A stretch of DNA of 48,220 nucleotides from an uncultured Myxococcales bacterium. Lineage in GTDB: Bacteria; Myxococcota_A; Bradymonadia; UBA7976; UBA1532. The position numbers and the translations under genes were made by a program. Below the pieces are notes generated by a model. It did no database searches and was not told where the DNA came from. It saw nothing but the letters and a program-made list of their open reading frames with translations. Shown here one piece after another: positions 27,964 through 37,439 of the stretch (position 1 is its first letter; each line of letters starts with the position of its first letter). The stretch is from NCBI GenBank assembly GCA_903847385.1, contig CAINDO010000484.1:1-48220 (forward strand), given 5' to 3'.

Positions 27964-27979
27964 GGCGCCGGGTGGCGCC
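27964..27979. terminator. Intergenic hairpin
   Basis: Two GGCGCC hexamers (27964-27969 and 27974-27979) flank a 4-base loop and can pair perfectly. The element lies between the 435-residue composite gene and the methyltransferase gene on the minus strand. No T run follows, so it may attenuate rather than terminate. Confidence 0.3.
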
Positions 27980-27995
27980 AAATCCCCTCGGGCGC

Positions 27996-29303
27996 TCAGT
28001 CCGCCGCGAGGTGCAGGGGGTAGCGGACCACCGCCGTACCGCGGGGCGGCGGGAACTTCCACGCCGAGGCGCGCTCGGCCATGCAGGCCCCGACCTCTTT
28101 CAGGTTCGGCGAGGCCGAGTCCACGGACACCACACCCCGGCCGTCGGCGGCGATCAGGAACTGGAGCACGACGTCCCCGTTCGGGTCCTTGGCCTTGGAC
28201 ACGCAGCCGAGGAGCTCCTCGGTGTGGGTGTCCACGATCTGCTGCACGATACGAGGATCCAGGCCGACGGGACCGGCGTCCGCCTTCGAGCCCTTCTTCT
28301 TGAGCTGACTCTCTTCCTTCGGCGTGAAGGCCGGCGCGAACACGTCCACCTCGACATCGAACGCGCCGCCGTTGTCGGCCGTCTTCAGGTCGTTGATGGC
28401 CAGGATCAGGTAACCGGAGGTCTCCGCCGTCCATTTGCGGCGCGCGCCCACCATGAACGAGGTGTTGCCGAGCTGACCGATGAGCGCGGCGTGGTTCTGG
28501 CCGTCGCGGAAACCGGGCTGGTTGAACTGCACCTTGGTCGAGATGGTCGCGATGCCATCCGGCCCGGCCTTGCGGTCGGGGTACTTCTTCACGTTGGGCT
28601 GCACCGTGCCGGTGGCCCGGACCTCGACGATCTCACCTTCGGCCACGGGCACGGCCACGTAGCCGCCGTTGGTCTGTTTCGTCTCGGCCGTGCGCGCCAG
28701 GTCGGCGATCTGCTGGTTGGCCGGCACGGAGTAGGTGTAGCGGCGCGAGGCGTTGTCGCCCAAGGCCTCGACCGTCCACTCGATGGTGGCCGGCCCGACC
28801 GTCGTCTTGTGTTTGCCGGGCTTGCGCAGCTCGGCGGCCTTGACGGTCGCCTTGCCGAGTTCGGACTCTTTCTCCCCGCTCACGTAGTCGTACAGGAAGA
28901 GCTTGCCCTCCTTCGCCGTGTCGAGCGTGGCCTCGTCGAGCACGAAGCTGTACTCCCACTTGGGCTTGAGCGTGGACGGCACGGGGTACGTGCGCACGAC
29001 GCGCTCGCCGAACTCGAAGCGCACCATCGGGTCGACGGGCGCTTTCTCCGTCAGCTCGCGGGCGGGCAGGAGCGTCACGCCGTCCTTGTCCACGTGCACG
29101 CCGCAGGCGTCCGCGACGGACCGCAGGCCGGGCAGGGCGAGGCAGGCCAGATCCGAGAACGGAATCGACCCGCGCTCCCCGGCGGCGGGCAGCTTCTTGC
29201 CGCTGATGGTGGCGGAGGAGATCGTGATCTTCAGGTTGCCCGCGAGCGCGGACGACGCGAAGAGGCACAGACCGGCGGCGAGCGTCAGGCTGAATTTTCC
29301 CAT
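27996..29303 (-). CDS. Exported composite protein: C2-like, LecA-like and TonB/AgmX-like domains
   Basis: A 435-residue protein with a signal peptide cleaved near ALAG (residue 22). Residues 23-165 look like a C2-type beta-sandwich. Residues about 190-322 resemble the Pseudomonas LecA (PA-IL) galactose lectin: VPANQQ at the start, GEIVEVRATGTV, an IGQLGN strand, and IND followed by DNGGAFDVEV, where LecA has its Ca-binding Asp/Asn residues. Residues about 345-432 match the AgmX/PglI or TonB-like C-terminal domain, with Cys367 and Cys407, GDVVLQFLI, SASPNLKEVGACM and WKFPPP. AgmX is a myxobacterial gliding-motility protein. The combination is unusual. A near-leaderless promoter lies in front. 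Confidence 0.7.
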   Translation of the reverse strand: MGKFSLTLAAGLCLFASSALAGNLKITISSATISGKKLPAAGERGSIPFSDLACLALPGLRSVADACGVHVDKDGVTLLPARELTEKAPVDPMVRFEFGERVVRTYPVPSTLKPKWEYSFVLDEATLDTAKEGKLFLYDYVSGEKESELGKATVKAAELRKPGKHKTTVGPATIEWTVEALGDNASRRYTYSVPANQQIADLARTAETKQTNGGYVAVPVAEGEIVEVRATGTVQPNVKKYPDRKAGPDGIATISTKVQFNQPGFRDGQNHAALIGQLGNTSFMVGARRKWTAETSGYLILAINDLKTADNGGAFDVEVDVFAPAFTPKEESQLKKKGSKADAGPVGLDPRIVQQIVDTHTEELLGCVSKAKDPNGDVVLQFLIAADGRGVVSVDSASPNLKEVGACMAERASAWKFPPPRGTAVVRYPLHLAAD

Positions 29304-29309
29304 GGCGCG

Positions 29310-29338
29310 AACATAGCGGGCCGACGCGGCGCGGAAAA
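29310..29338 (-). promoter_or_regulatory. Predicted near-leaderless promoter
   Basis: On the minus strand TATGTT (29315-29310) ends 6 bases before the ATG at 29303, with TTTTCC (29338-29333) 17 bases upstream. The geometry is the same as at the AGMO-like gene. Confidence 0.4.
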
Positions 29339-29379
29339 CCCGATTGTGCAGTGGGGTCGGTCCGGGGGCCCGAAGGGAT

Positions 29380-31662
29380 TCACTGGACCGGGTGGACGGC
29401 GTCCACGGCCTCGCCGCGGCCGGCGCCGTGGCAGACGCCGCAGGACTCGAGTCCGCCGGCCGTCGTGTTGATCTCGGCGTGCGCCAGCGCGTCCGGGCTG
29501 TCGTGGCAGGTCGTGCAGGCGGAGGTCGACGGCGACTTCCAGGCGTCCCCCACGTGGCAGCCGGTGCAGTTGCCCAGCTCGCCGGGGTAGACCACCGCGG
29601 AGAAGTCGTTCCGGCTGTTGCCGAAGCCGTAGATGATCGCCGGGTTCTGCACGTTGGGGCCGGCGTGGATGCGGTGCACCATGCTGGTGAACTCGATCGT
29701 CACGGCGGGGAGCTGATCGGCGGGGCGCCGGGCGGCGTCCGTGGCGTTCTGGTGGTGGCAGGTGACGCAGTACTCGATGGCCTTGCGGCCGCCGCCGTGC
29801 AGCGCCAGGTCGGCGTGGCAGTCGTTGCACTTCTCCCGGTCGACGGCGAGGGTCCGCGTCGCGGCCTGCCCACCGCCGATGGCGGCGTAGACGACGGGGT
29901 TGTTGGCGACCTCGCGGCCGACCTCGGTGCCGGCGGCCGCGCCGTAGGGCACGCGGCGGTAGGCGTCCATGCCGACGGCGATGGAGCCCGTGGCGTCCGC
30001 GGGCAGCGGCGCGGAGAGCGTCACGACGAAGCCGTCGCCCTCGGGCGTGGCGCGCGCGGCGGAGTCCGTGACGCGGTAGCTCCAGGTGTAGTCGGGCACG
30101 GGCCCGGCCACGACCACGCTGAACGAGCTCAGCACGCTCAGGTCGGCGAGCACGCCGGCGTCGTTCCGGGCGTGGAAGTGGACGACAGGCGCCTGCCCGG
30201 CCGCCGCGGCCTCGACGCTGTCGATGGTGAGCGACAGCCCCTGCAGGTTCAGCGCGGGGTTCTCCAGCGCCGCGCGGTGGGCGGGGACGATGGGGGCGAG
30301 GCCGCCCTGCGCGGGGTGGCACACGCCGCAGGTCTCGGGGGCCTGCGCGCCGGCGGCGTGCTGCGTCCACCCGGCGGGCGGGGCGCCGTTCTCGAACCAG
30401 GTGCGATCGTGACAGGAGCTGCAGGCGGCCAGGTCGGCCCGCTGCCAGGCGTCCGCGTTGCGGCCCTGGTGGCAGGTGGCGCAGTTGGTCACGGGCTGCG
30501 GGAACGCGGCCGCGGAGAAGTCGTGCACCGAGTTCTGGAACCCGATGATCTGGTAGGGCGTGCCGCCCTGGACGCTGGGCAGGTCGGCGCCGGTGTGGAT
30601 CTTGTGGATCATCACCTTGAACTCGACGCTGTTACCCGTCTCGGCGTCGTGCGTCTGCGCGGTGTGGCACGTGGTGCAGGCGCCGATCTCGGTCCAGCGG
30701 CCGCCGTGCCCCTCGATCCCCTGGTGGCACTCGTTGCAGGCCGCCGTGGCGACCCACTCGCGGCCCTGCGTGGCCTCGCCCGTGGCCGGGATGAAGTCGA
30801 AGCTGCCCGAGCCGCCGGTGCGGCTGCCGTCGTCGAAGGTGCGGCGCGCGCCGACCGCCAGGCGGTGCACCCGGGCGCGATCGGCGTTCGCGGGGAGCGT
30901 CAGCGCGTAGGTGTACAGGTACTCGCCCGGGCCGATCTGCTCCAGCGTGCCGTTGCTCTCGGACGTCGCCTGGACCGTGTCGTTCGGCTGCACCGTGCGG
31001 GTGATGTAGCTGGTGAAGTCGCCGTCGGCGTCGGCCTGGGAGAACGTGAACGCGAAGCCGATGGCGCCCTCGGTGTAGAAGCCGGCGTTGTCCAGCGGGC
31101 GGTCGTGGTCGTCCGTGACCGTGAAGATCACGGCGGGGTGACCGTCGGCGTCGATGTCGGCGCTCGTCACGGTGACCCGCGTCTGCTCGTTCGCCCACAC
31201 GCTCGTCAGGCCGTCGTTGCCGTGCCGACCCGTCTCGCCCGTCTCGCCCTGGGGGCCCGGCTCGCCCTGGGGGCCCTGCTCACCCTGCGGACCCTGTTCG
31301 CCCTGCGGGCCCTGGGCGCCCTCGGGGCCGGCCTCGCCCGCGGGCCCCTGCTCGCCGGGTGCGCCGTCGTCGCCGTCGGCGCCGTCCTCGCCGGTCGCCC
31401 CCTGGGGGCCGCTCTCGCCCTGGGGACCGACGGCGCCGGACGCGCCGGGCTCACCCTGGGGGCCGGCCGGACCGGGCTCGCCCGTCTGACCCTGGGGGCC
31501 TGCGGCGCCCGGATCGCCCGCGGGGCCCGTGGCCCCCGGCGCGCCGGGCTCACCGGTGCTTCCCTTGGCGCCGGAGCCCCCGGAGCACGCGGTCAGGGCG
31601 ACGAGCGCGCCGAAGAACAGGGCAGAGCGCGTCTGGGTCTGGAGCGGGCAGTGGCGTGTCAT
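29380..31662 (-). CDS. OmcA/MtrC-like decaheme cytochrome with collagen-like stalk
   Basis: A 760-residue outer-membrane-type lipoprotein cytochrome. Lipobox LTAC (Cys26) is followed by about 40 uninterrupted Gly-X-Y triplets (residues 31-150) and then an OmcA/MtrC-type body. Exactly ten CXXCH motifs occur in two pentaheme groups (CNECH, CTTCH, CATCH, CSSCH, CGVCH; then CNDCH, CVTCH, CTGCH, CTTCH, CGVCH), each preceded by a beta-sandwich domain, as in the Shewanella family. Family members pass electrons from the outer membrane to extracellular acceptors. A collagen-like stalk could trimerise and raise the heme domain from the surface; this is inference. It follows the 22-heme gene by 38 bases and is probably cotranscribed. 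The in-frame sequence upstream of this ATG is a shadow. Confidence 0.93.
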   Translation of the reverse strand: MTRHCPLQTQTRSALFFGALVALTACSGGSGAKGSTGEPGAPGATGPAGDPGAAGPQGQTGEPGPAGPQGEPGASGAVGPQGESGPQGATGEDGADGDDGAPGEQGPAGEAGPEGAQGPQGEQGPQGEQGPQGEPGPQGETGETGRHGNDGLTSVWANEQTRVTVTSADIDADGHPAVIFTVTDDHDRPLDNAGFYTEGAIGFAFTFSQADADGDFTSYITRTVQPNDTVQATSESNGTLEQIGPGEYLYTYALTLPANADRARVHRLAVGARRTFDDGSRTGGSGSFDFIPATGEATQGREWVATAACNECHQGIEGHGGRWTEIGACTTCHTAQTHDAETGNSVEFKVMIHKIHTGADLPSVQGGTPYQIIGFQNSVHDFSAAAFPQPVTNCATCHQGRNADAWQRADLAACSSCHDRTWFENGAPPAGWTQHAAGAQAPETCGVCHPAQGGLAPIVPAHRAALENPALNLQGLSLTIDSVEAAAAGQAPVVHFHARNDAGVLADLSVLSSFSVVVAGPVPDYTWSYRVTDSAARATPEGDGFVVTLSAPLPADATGSIAVGMDAYRRVPYGAAAGTEVGREVANNPVVYAAIGGGQAATRTLAVDREKCNDCHADLALHGGGRKAIEYCVTCHHQNATDAARRPADQLPAVTIEFTSMVHRIHAGPNVQNPAIIYGFGNSRNDFSAVVYPGELGNCTGCHVGDAWKSPSTSACTTCHDSPDALAHAEINTTAGGLESCGVCHGAGRGEAVDAVHPVQ
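31213..31572. repeat. Collagen-like Gly-X-Y coding repeat (about 40 triplets)
   Basis: Imperfect 9-base units encode GPQ, GEP, GEQ and similar triplets without interruption in residues 31-150 of the decaheme cytochrome. No Gly is missing from the first position. The DNA is internally repetitive but not a CRISPR or mobile element. Confidence 0.9.
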
Positions 31663-31700
31663 GATGTGGCCTCGATTCCTTGGGGTCGCTCGGGTCCGGG

Positions 31701-33707
31701 TCAGGGCGCGATGACGGCGGCGCCGGAGCGGTCGAGAGTTCCGTTGACGTGATTCATCGGTTCGCGAATGGTCAGCCCGGGGCCGGCCGTCGGGGCGTGG
31801 CAGTGCACGCAGTCGACGGGGCCGTGGCCCGGGGGCGGGACGCCGTGGCAGGCGCCGCAGGTGGCCGCGCCCGAGTCGACCTGGGTCCAGATCAGGGGCA
31901 CGCCCGTCGCGCCGAGCGCGTTGTGGCAGGTGACGTTCGAGCAGCGGCCGGTGGTCGGGTCGTACTGACCGTTCAGCAGCGTGACCTCGGCCGGGGGCGG
32001 CCCGAAGTGCGTCGGCGCCTCGAGCGTGTCCATCGTGGGGGTGATGTGGCAGGTCTCGCAGGGCACCGGCCGGGAGAACCGCGGCGAGGTGTGCGCCAGG
32101 TGCGCGCCGGACTCGGGCGGGTTGCCGTGGCAGTGGGTGCAATCCTCGCCGAAGTTCGTGTCCAGCGCGCCGTTGGCGTGGGTGTTGCCGCCGTGGCAGT
32201 TCTCGCAGCGCATGCCGCTGGTGTGCGGCGCCGGCGGCGGGTTGCCGTGGCAGCTGTCGCAGGCCAGGGGCGCCTGCCGCGCGGCCCACTGGGGACGGCC
32301 CTCACCGTGGCAGGTGGGCACGTTGCAGCGGCCGTTCTCCACGGTGCCGGGCACCGGCGAGCCATCGCCGCCGCGCTCGGGCAGGCCCTGGATGCGCAGC
32401 TCGACGGCGCCGTTCAGGTGGCCCTCGTCCTGGGGCGTCGCCGGCTTCACGTGGCAGGTCTCGCAGCCGAAGCGCACGTGCTTCTCGTGCGGCGCCGGCA
32501 GCGCCACGGGGGCGCCGGCCATGTGGCAGGTGTCGCAGGCGTCGGCGGCCAGGGTGCGGTTGTCGATGCTGCCGTTCATGTGCTCGGCCGGATCGACGGG
32601 CAGGCCGTCCGGCAGCGCGTTCGGGTGGCAGCGCGCGCAGTCGCCGGCGGGGTGGCCGACGGGGGGCACGCCGTGGCAGGAGCCGCAGGGGGCCTCGCCG
32701 TTCCACACCGGCGTGTCGCCGCCGTGGCAGGTCACGTTGCTGCACTTGCCCCGGGCGAAGGCGGCCTCGGGCCCGGCGATGTCCGGCGCGAGGCGGACCT
32801 CGACGCCGGGCGTGCCGTCGTCCAGGTGGCCCTCGTCCGTGACCTTGACCGGGACCAGGTGACACGTCTCACAGGCCACGGGCGTGGCCAGCGTGGCGCC
32901 CAGGTGGGCGGCGTGGGCCCCGCTCTCGGGCGGGGCGCCGTGGCAGGCGTCGCACTCCTTGTCGTCGAGCATGTCGACGACGACCTTGCCGTTCGGGTGG
33001 GGGGACTCCAGGTTGCGGATGCTGGCCGGGGCGACCTCGCCGTGGCAGTTCTGGCACTTGGTGCTGCTGGGGTGCGGCGCCGGGGGCGGCAGGCCGTGGC
33101 AGCTGCCGCAGACGGGATGGGCGAACTCGGTGCCCCAGGCGGGGACCGGCACGCGGGCGCCCGGACCGTTGTGGCAGGCCGTGTTCGTGCACTTGCCGTC
33201 GGCAAAGACGGGCGTGTGCTCCCGCGCCGTCGCGCGGCCGCTGAAGACGATGTCCTCGGCGCCGCGGTCGTTCAGATGATCGGCGTCCCGCCAGGTCTCG
33301 GGGACCTTGTGGCAGTAGCCGCAGGCGGCCTCGCTCTCGGCGCCGATGCGGTCCGGCGTGGCGCCGTGGGCCGTGTGGGTGTCCGGCAGCGTGTCGTGGC
33401 ACGTGCGGCAGCCGTCCGGGCCCGGCTTGTGGCAGGAGTCGCAGGTCGGCGCGTCGTCGCCCTGTCCGTGGCACTGCTCGCACTCGCCGATCGCCGTGGG
33501 CAGGTCCGTCGCGTGCGCCGTGCGCAACGACTGACCGTGCTCCTCTTTCCAGCCGGTGGCGTGCACGCCGTCCGGCGTGCTCTGGCCCACGCTCGAGGGC
33601 TCGCCGCAGCCGGAGAGTCCGCCCGAACCCATGACCACCAGGGCAAAGAGGCCGCCGAGGACGTGCAAGTAACGTCCGCACGGGAAAATGTTACGAGTTC
33701 CGGACAT
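31701..33707 (-). CDS. 22-heme lipoprotein with CxxCH and CxxxxCH motifs
   Basis: A 668-residue exported multiheme cytochrome. The signal h-region ([15 protein letters not shown]) is followed by lipobox LSGC. I count 22 heme-binding motifs: 18 CXXCH and four CX4CH (CTNTACH, CSNVTCH, CNVPTCH, CSNVTCH). The alternation of GKC-x4-CHGG with [10 protein letters not shown] and [11 protein letters not shown] units is the repeat known from Geobacter large cytochromes (TIGR01904-type). The motifs run along the whole chain with few heme-free stretches, suggesting an extended heme wire. It heads the minus arm of the cytochrome locus and precedes the decaheme gene. The ATG at 33707 gives a normal signal peptide; the in-frame ATG at 33797 adds an unlikely Arg/Pro-rich extension. 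CX4CH needs a suitable maturation system, not in this window. Confidence 0.9.
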   Translation of the reverse strand: MSGTRNIFPCGRYLHVLGGLFALVVMGSGGLSGCGEPSSVGQSTPDGVHATGWKEEHGQSLRTAHATDLPTAIGECEQCHGQGDDAPTCDSCHKPGPDGCRTCHDTLPDTHTAHGATPDRIGAESEAACGYCHKVPETWRDADHLNDRGAEDIVFSGRATAREHTPVFADGKCTNTACHNGPGARVPVPAWGTEFAHPVCGSCHGLPPPAPHPSSTKCQNCHGEVAPASIRNLESPHPNGKVVVDMLDDKECDACHGAPPESGAHAAHLGATLATPVACETCHLVPVKVTDEGHLDDGTPGVEVRLAPDIAGPEAAFARGKCSNVTCHGGDTPVWNGEAPCGSCHGVPPVGHPAGDCARCHPNALPDGLPVDPAEHMNGSIDNRTLAADACDTCHMAGAPVALPAPHEKHVRFGCETCHVKPATPQDEGHLNGAVELRIQGLPERGGDGSPVPGTVENGRCNVPTCHGEGRPQWAARQAPLACDSCHGNPPPAPHTSGMRCENCHGGNTHANGALDTNFGEDCTHCHGNPPESGAHLAHTSPRFSRPVPCETCHITPTMDTLEAPTHFGPPPAEVTLLNGQYDPTTGRCSNVTCHNALGATGVPLIWTQVDSGAATCGACHGVPPPGHGPVDCVHCHAPTAGPGLTIREPMNHVNGTLDRSGAAVIAP

Positions 33708-33927
33708 CCAGGACCGCCTTCGACCCGAGAATGGGCCTGCGCACGCAGAGATGGGCGCTTTCGGTGACATTGCGCTCCCCCCCGGTGCACTTCGCATGCC
33801 ATGCCCACGGGGCGCGGCGAAGCCCCCCCGGGGACCCCCCTCGGACCCGCTGTTTTCGGGGTCGGTCAGGTTTTTGCAAAGGGCTACGCGTTCGACGGCC
33901 AGCGTCTATCCCGGAGGTTCCAAAAAC
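33708..33927. promoter_or_regulatory. Divergent control region of the two cytochrome arms
   Basis: These 220 bases separate the oppositely oriented cytochrome operons and must contain both promoters. Visible features are GGAGG (33913-33917) ten bases before the rightward ATG, a GACCC/GGGTC hairpin around TTTTC, runs of C, and a patch with GTTTTTGCAAAGGGC. I see no convincing -35/-10 or -24/-12 pair. Confidence 0.5.
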
Positions 33928-36141
33928 ATGTCGATCACGTCCAGACAGCCCGGCGCGCGCGGCCAGGCCGCCAAGCTTCTCGAGCTCGCCGTCGTCGCGG
34001 CGACGATCCTGAGCGGTCCCGCCGGCTGCATCGGCCCCGAGGGCAAGGACGGCGGCGAGGGCACCATCGGCGCCACGGGCGCCACGGGCGCTTCGGGACC
34101 CGCCGGCGCCACGGGTGTCCCCGGCGCTCCGGGTCAGGCCGGCGAGCCCGGCCCCCGCGGGCCGCAGGGCGCCACGGGCACCCCGGGCAACGCCGGCGTG
34201 CAGGGCCCCCAGGGCGAGACCGGCGCGAAGGGTGATCCCGGCGAGGTCGGCGCGGCCGGCCCCCAGGGCGAGCGCGGCGAGCCCGGCATCCCCGGCCCCG
34301 GCTACCTCGAGCTGGACGCGGACGGCCTGGTCGGCGTGGTCCAGGACACCGCGGATGCGCCGGTGGTCGGCGCGCGCGTGTTCCTGATCCCCAACGACGC
34401 CGTCATCGCGACCCCGGTCGCCCTGGCCGACTTCGGCGCCGACGCCGACGACGACGAGCCCCTCGAGGATCTCGTCCGCGCGGACCTGGTCAACCCCACG
34501 CTGCCCCGCGTGGAGACGGACGCCCAGGGCCGCTACCACTTCGACACCCTGCCGGACACGCCGTTCTTCCTGGTGGTGTGGCCGCCCGAGGGCGACACCG
34601 AGCACCTGCCCGGCGGCGAGGGCTGTCGCACGCCGGTCGCGCCCGCCGAGGCCGTGGGCACCCAGCGCGACGTGGAGATCTCCACGGCCCCGCCCGCGGA
34701 CGCCTACTACGTCGGCTCCCAGGCCTGCTCGACCTGCCACGGCCGCATCCACCAGGCCGGCACGATGATGGCCAACGGCCTGCGCCACCTGCACGGCAAC
34801 ACCGGCCGGCAGAAGCTGCACGAGGCCAACTTCCCCGGCGTGCCGGCCCTGCGCGGCAAGTTCGCGGCCGGCCAGAGCGTGTACTTCGGCGCCCCCGTGG
34901 ACGGCCTGTACCCGGCCACCGAGGCCGATCCCGGCGCCGGCGCCGTGCTGCGCCTCGACCTGCGCTCCGCCGCCGACGGCGACTTCGTCCAGTTCAACAA
35001 CCTGGCGAACCCCGCCGACCCGAACGACGGGCGCGAGTACGCCGTCGAGTTCACCTACGGCGGCGGCCTCACCGCCGCGAACCTGATCGTCAAGATCGGC
35101 GGCAGCCGCCAGATCCTGCCGCTCAAGTTCAACATCCAGGGCGATGACGCCCGCCCCGAGGCGAGCGCCCACGTGTGGACGGACTCCGGCCTGGCCCTCT
35201 GGTTCGACGAGGCGGGCTCCACGCTGCGCGAGCCCGGCCACACCGAGAGCTTCGACCTGCAGTGCGCCGGCTGCCACTTCACGGGCTTCACGCTCTCCGG
35301 GGACGCCGCCACGGGCTTCCGCGCCCACGGCACGGACACGGATGACGGCCTGTTCGACTACGACGGCAACGGCTTCGCCGACGAGATGAACGTGGGCTGC
35401 GAGGCCTGCCACGGCCCCGGCAGCGCCCACTGGGACAGCGCCGGCCGCGGTAAGTTCATCGTCTCCCCGGGCCTGCTGACGCCCGAGCGCGAGAACCTGA
35501 TCTGCGGCCGCTGCCACAGCCGCCCCGAGGGCGCGCACGGCGCCGAGGCCCCCATGGACGCCGCCGGCAACTTCCCGCCCGCCGGCATCGACCGCCCGAC
35601 CTTCTTCGCGCTCTACACGCAGGTCGCCGACGCCGTGCCCGGCCAGGACACCTGGACGGACGCCCGCGAGCACTCCAGGGGCAACCACCAGCAGGCCACG
35701 GACTTCCAGCGCAGCCTGCACGCCCGCAACCAGCGCCACCTGATGACCTGCAGCACCTGCCACAACGCCCACGGCACCAACGACGAGACGCCCTATCTGC
35801 TCGTCGCCTCCGCGGACGACGACAGCATCTGCAACCGCTGCCACGAGCTCGATGGCGCCAACAAGCTCGCGCACATCACGCAGACCACGACCTTCGACCA
35901 CGCCGCCATCACGCCGCGCTGCGTCGACTGCCACATGCCGATGACGGCCCGCAACGGGGCCGGCGCACGCGCGGTGGTGGCCGGCGCCGACCGCTACCGT
36001 CAGGGCGACGTGGCCAGCCACCAGTTCGTGGTGCCCCGCAAGTCCGAGCTCGTCGGCGTGCCGGCGGCGGATGCCATGCCCGTGCCCTACACCAACGGTT
36101 GCGGCGTCTGCCACGCGGCGTTTGCGCCGGCCGCCCCGTGA
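33928..36141 (+). CDS. Octaheme c-type cytochrome lipoprotein with collagen-like stalk
   Basis: A 737-residue exported cytochrome. The signal ends at PAGC (Cys34), a plausible though not perfect lipobox. Residues 36-125 are 30 Gly-X-Y triplets. Residues about 128-245 look like a carboxypeptidase-regulatory-like beta-sandwich ([20 protein letters not shown]). Eight CXXCH motifs follow: CSTCH near residue 272, CAGCH, CEACH, CGRCH, CSTCH, CNRCH, CVDCH and CGVCH. The C-terminal portion, with [13 protein letters not shown] and CVDCHMPM, resembles multiheme nitrite-reductase-related and DmsE-like cytochromes. GGAGG precedes the ATG by 10 bases. It heads the rightward arm and is probably surface-exposed like its collagen-bearing counterpart on the other arm. 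Acceptor is unknown. Confidence 0.9.
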   Translation: MSITSRQPGARGQAAKLLELAVVAATILSGPAGCIGPEGKDGGEGTIGATGATGASGPAGATGVPGAPGQAGEPGPRGPQGATGTPGNAGVQGPQGETGAKGDPGEVGAAGPQGERGEPGIPGPGYLELDADGLVGVVQDTADAPVVGARVFLIPNDAVIATPVALADFGADADDDEPLEDLVRADLVNPTLPRVETDAQGRYHFDTLPDTPFFLVVWPPEGDTEHLPGGEGCRTPVAPAEAVGTQRDVEISTAPPADAYYVGSQACSTCHGRIHQAGTMMANGLRHLHGNTGRQKLHEANFPGVPALRGKFAAGQSVYFGAPVDGLYPATEADPGAGAVLRLDLRSAADGDFVQFNNLANPADPNDGREYAVEFTYGGGLTAANLIVKIGGSRQILPLKFNIQGDDARPEASAHVWTDSGLALWFDEAGSTLREPGHTESFDLQCAGCHFTGFTLSGDAATGFRAHGTDTDDGLFDYDGNGFADEMNVGCEACHGPGSAHWDSAGRGKFIVSPGLLTPERENLICGRCHSRPEGAHGAEAPMDAAGNFPPAGIDRPTFFALYTQVADAVPGQDTWTDAREHSRGNHQQATDFQRSLHARNQRHLMTCSTCHNAHGTNDETPYLLVASADDDSICNRCHELDGANKLAHITQTTTFDHAAITPRCVDCHMPMTARNGAGARAVVAGADRYRQGDVASHQFVVPRKSELVGVPAADAMPVPYTNGCGVCHAAFAPAAP
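34033..34302 (+). repeat. Collagen-like Gly-X-Y coding repeat (30 triplets)
   Basis: Residues 36-125 of the octaheme cytochrome are uninterrupted Gly-X-Y triplets ([12 protein letters not shown] and so on). The coding DNA is made of imperfect 9-base units, distinct in sequence from the stalk of the decaheme gene. Confidence 0.9.
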
Positions 36142-36161
36142 CGGGCGGGAGAGGTGAATCC

Positions 36162-37439
36162 ATGCCACGCGTGCTCGCCATGAAGAGGGTCGGCGGTGCT
36201 GCGCTCGCAGCGACGGCCCTCGTGCTCCTGCCCGGGCCCGCCGGGACGGGGGTCGCCCGCGCCGAGGAGGACACGGCCTGGCTCGCCGCGCGCAGCCGGC
36301 TGTACTTCTTCCTCGACCCGGAGGCCCGCGCCCTGGACCCGGACGCCCCGAGCGCCATCGGGATGTTCTCGCTGGCCGGCGCGCAAGGTCCCATGCGGGC
36401 CGAGGCGAGCGGCTGGGTCGGTCACGGCCCCGTCGGCGTGATGGAGACGACCGGCAACGTCTCCGGTGACGTCCGCACGCTGCTCGTCCGCTACGGCACC
36501 CGCAAATACTGGGTCAGCGGCGGCCGCATGCTCACCCCCCTGGGCACCACGGACATGGAGACGCTCGACGGCATCGCCGGCGGCGTCCACCTCGGCGGCC
36601 TGAACTTCGCCGCCGTCGCCGCCCGGCAGGGGCCGGACCCCCGCGAGGTCTTCGGCGACGCCTGGGTCTTCGGCGGCGACATCTCCGGCGAGTTCGGCGA
36701 CGCCTGGCGCGTCGGCCTGGGCACCCGCCACCGCCGCTACGACGACACCAACCCCGAGACGCAGTTCACCGCCCGCGCCGGCTTCTACCCCTCGGAGAAG
36801 TTCGACGTCGCCGCCCGCGCCACCGCCGCCGTCGAGACGCCGACCCTGGCGCAGGCCCGGGTGGACGCCACGGGCCGCGTCACGCCGGACCTGTCGCTGG
36901 GCGCCTTCGCGCAGCGGTCGGACATCCGCGCGATGCTGCCGCCGGACGAGCTGCTGGCGGTCTTCGCCCACGACGACCGCAACGAGGCCGGCACCCGCGC
37001 CGACTGGATCGTCATCCCGGCCGTGGCCACGCACGCCGAGCTCGCGGCCATCTACGGCAACGACCGCGCCCTGGCCGGCACGGGACGCCTGGGCGCCGAC
37101 TGGCGGCCGGGCAACGGCACCATCCTCACGGCGGACGGCGAGCAGCGCTTCGACCCGAGCGAGGCCCGGACGACGGTCCGCACGGCCCTGCGCACGCCCT
37201 TCAGCTCCATGACTTCGGGTACGCTGGAGTTCGTGGGCGACCGCGCCGTGGACGCCACCGAGACCGTGTGGAACGGCGCCGGCCGCGTCGGCGTGGCGGT
37301 CACGCCCTTCGACGCCTGGTCGTTCTACGCCGCCCTCGAGTCCGGGGTGGGTGAAGCGTTCCCCAACGGTCGCCTCGGCGGCCTCCTGCTGATCGAATAC
37401 GCCGCCGGCGCGCCCGTGCGGTGGGGAGGCCAGCCGTGA
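36162..37439 (+). CDS. Putative outer-membrane beta-barrel of the cytochrome conduit
   Basis: A 425-residue exported protein with a signal peptide ending near GVARAEE. The mature part is made of alternating strands rich in Gly, Arg, Asp and aromatics (for example MRAEASGWVGHG, KYWVSGGRML, WRVGLGTRHRRYDD, FDVAARATAAVET), which I read as a transmembrane beta-barrel. It sits between surface-type and periplasmic-type cytochrome genes, where MtrB-like porins occur in known electron conduits. It has no obvious MtrB or OmbB signature and no terminal Phe, so the porin role is inference. A strong GGGAGAGG Shine-Dalgarno lies 8 bases before the ATG. Its TGA overlaps the GTG start of the next gene. Confidence 0.7.
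   Translation: MPRVLAMKRVGGAALAATALVLLPGPAGTGVARAEEDTAWLAARSRLYFFLDPEARALDPDAPSAIGMFSLAGAQGPMRAEASGWVGHGPVGVMETTGNVSGDVRTLLVRYGTRKYWVSGGRMLTPLGTTDMETLDGIAGGVHLGGLNFAAVAARQGPDPREVFGDAWVFGGDISGEFGDAWRVGLGTRHRRYDDTNPETQFTARAGFYPSEKFDVAARATAAVETPTLAQARVDATGRVTPDLSLGAFAQRSDIRAMLPPDELLAVFAHDDRNEAGTRADWIVIPAVATHAELAAIYGNDRALAGTGRLGADWRPGNGTILTADGEQRFDPSEARTTVRTALRTPFSSMTSGTLEFVGDRAVDATETVWNGAGRVGVAVTPFDAWSFYAALESGVGEAFPNGRLGGLLLIEYAAGAPVRWGGQP

Noticed and set aside
31213..31572. Repeat array as CRISPR or other noncoding repeats
   Set aside because: Units are 9 bases, in frame, and encode Gly-X-Y within a clear gene; no spacers or cas genes. The 15-base array at 488-539 is likewise coding.
33860..33917. 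Possible cyclic-dinucleotide (GEMM) riboswitch before the octaheme gene, from a GCAAAGGGCT-like patch
   Set aside because: Only one short segment resembles the consensus; the paired upstream core and GNRA-capped hairpin could not be found. A covariance-model scan would decide.
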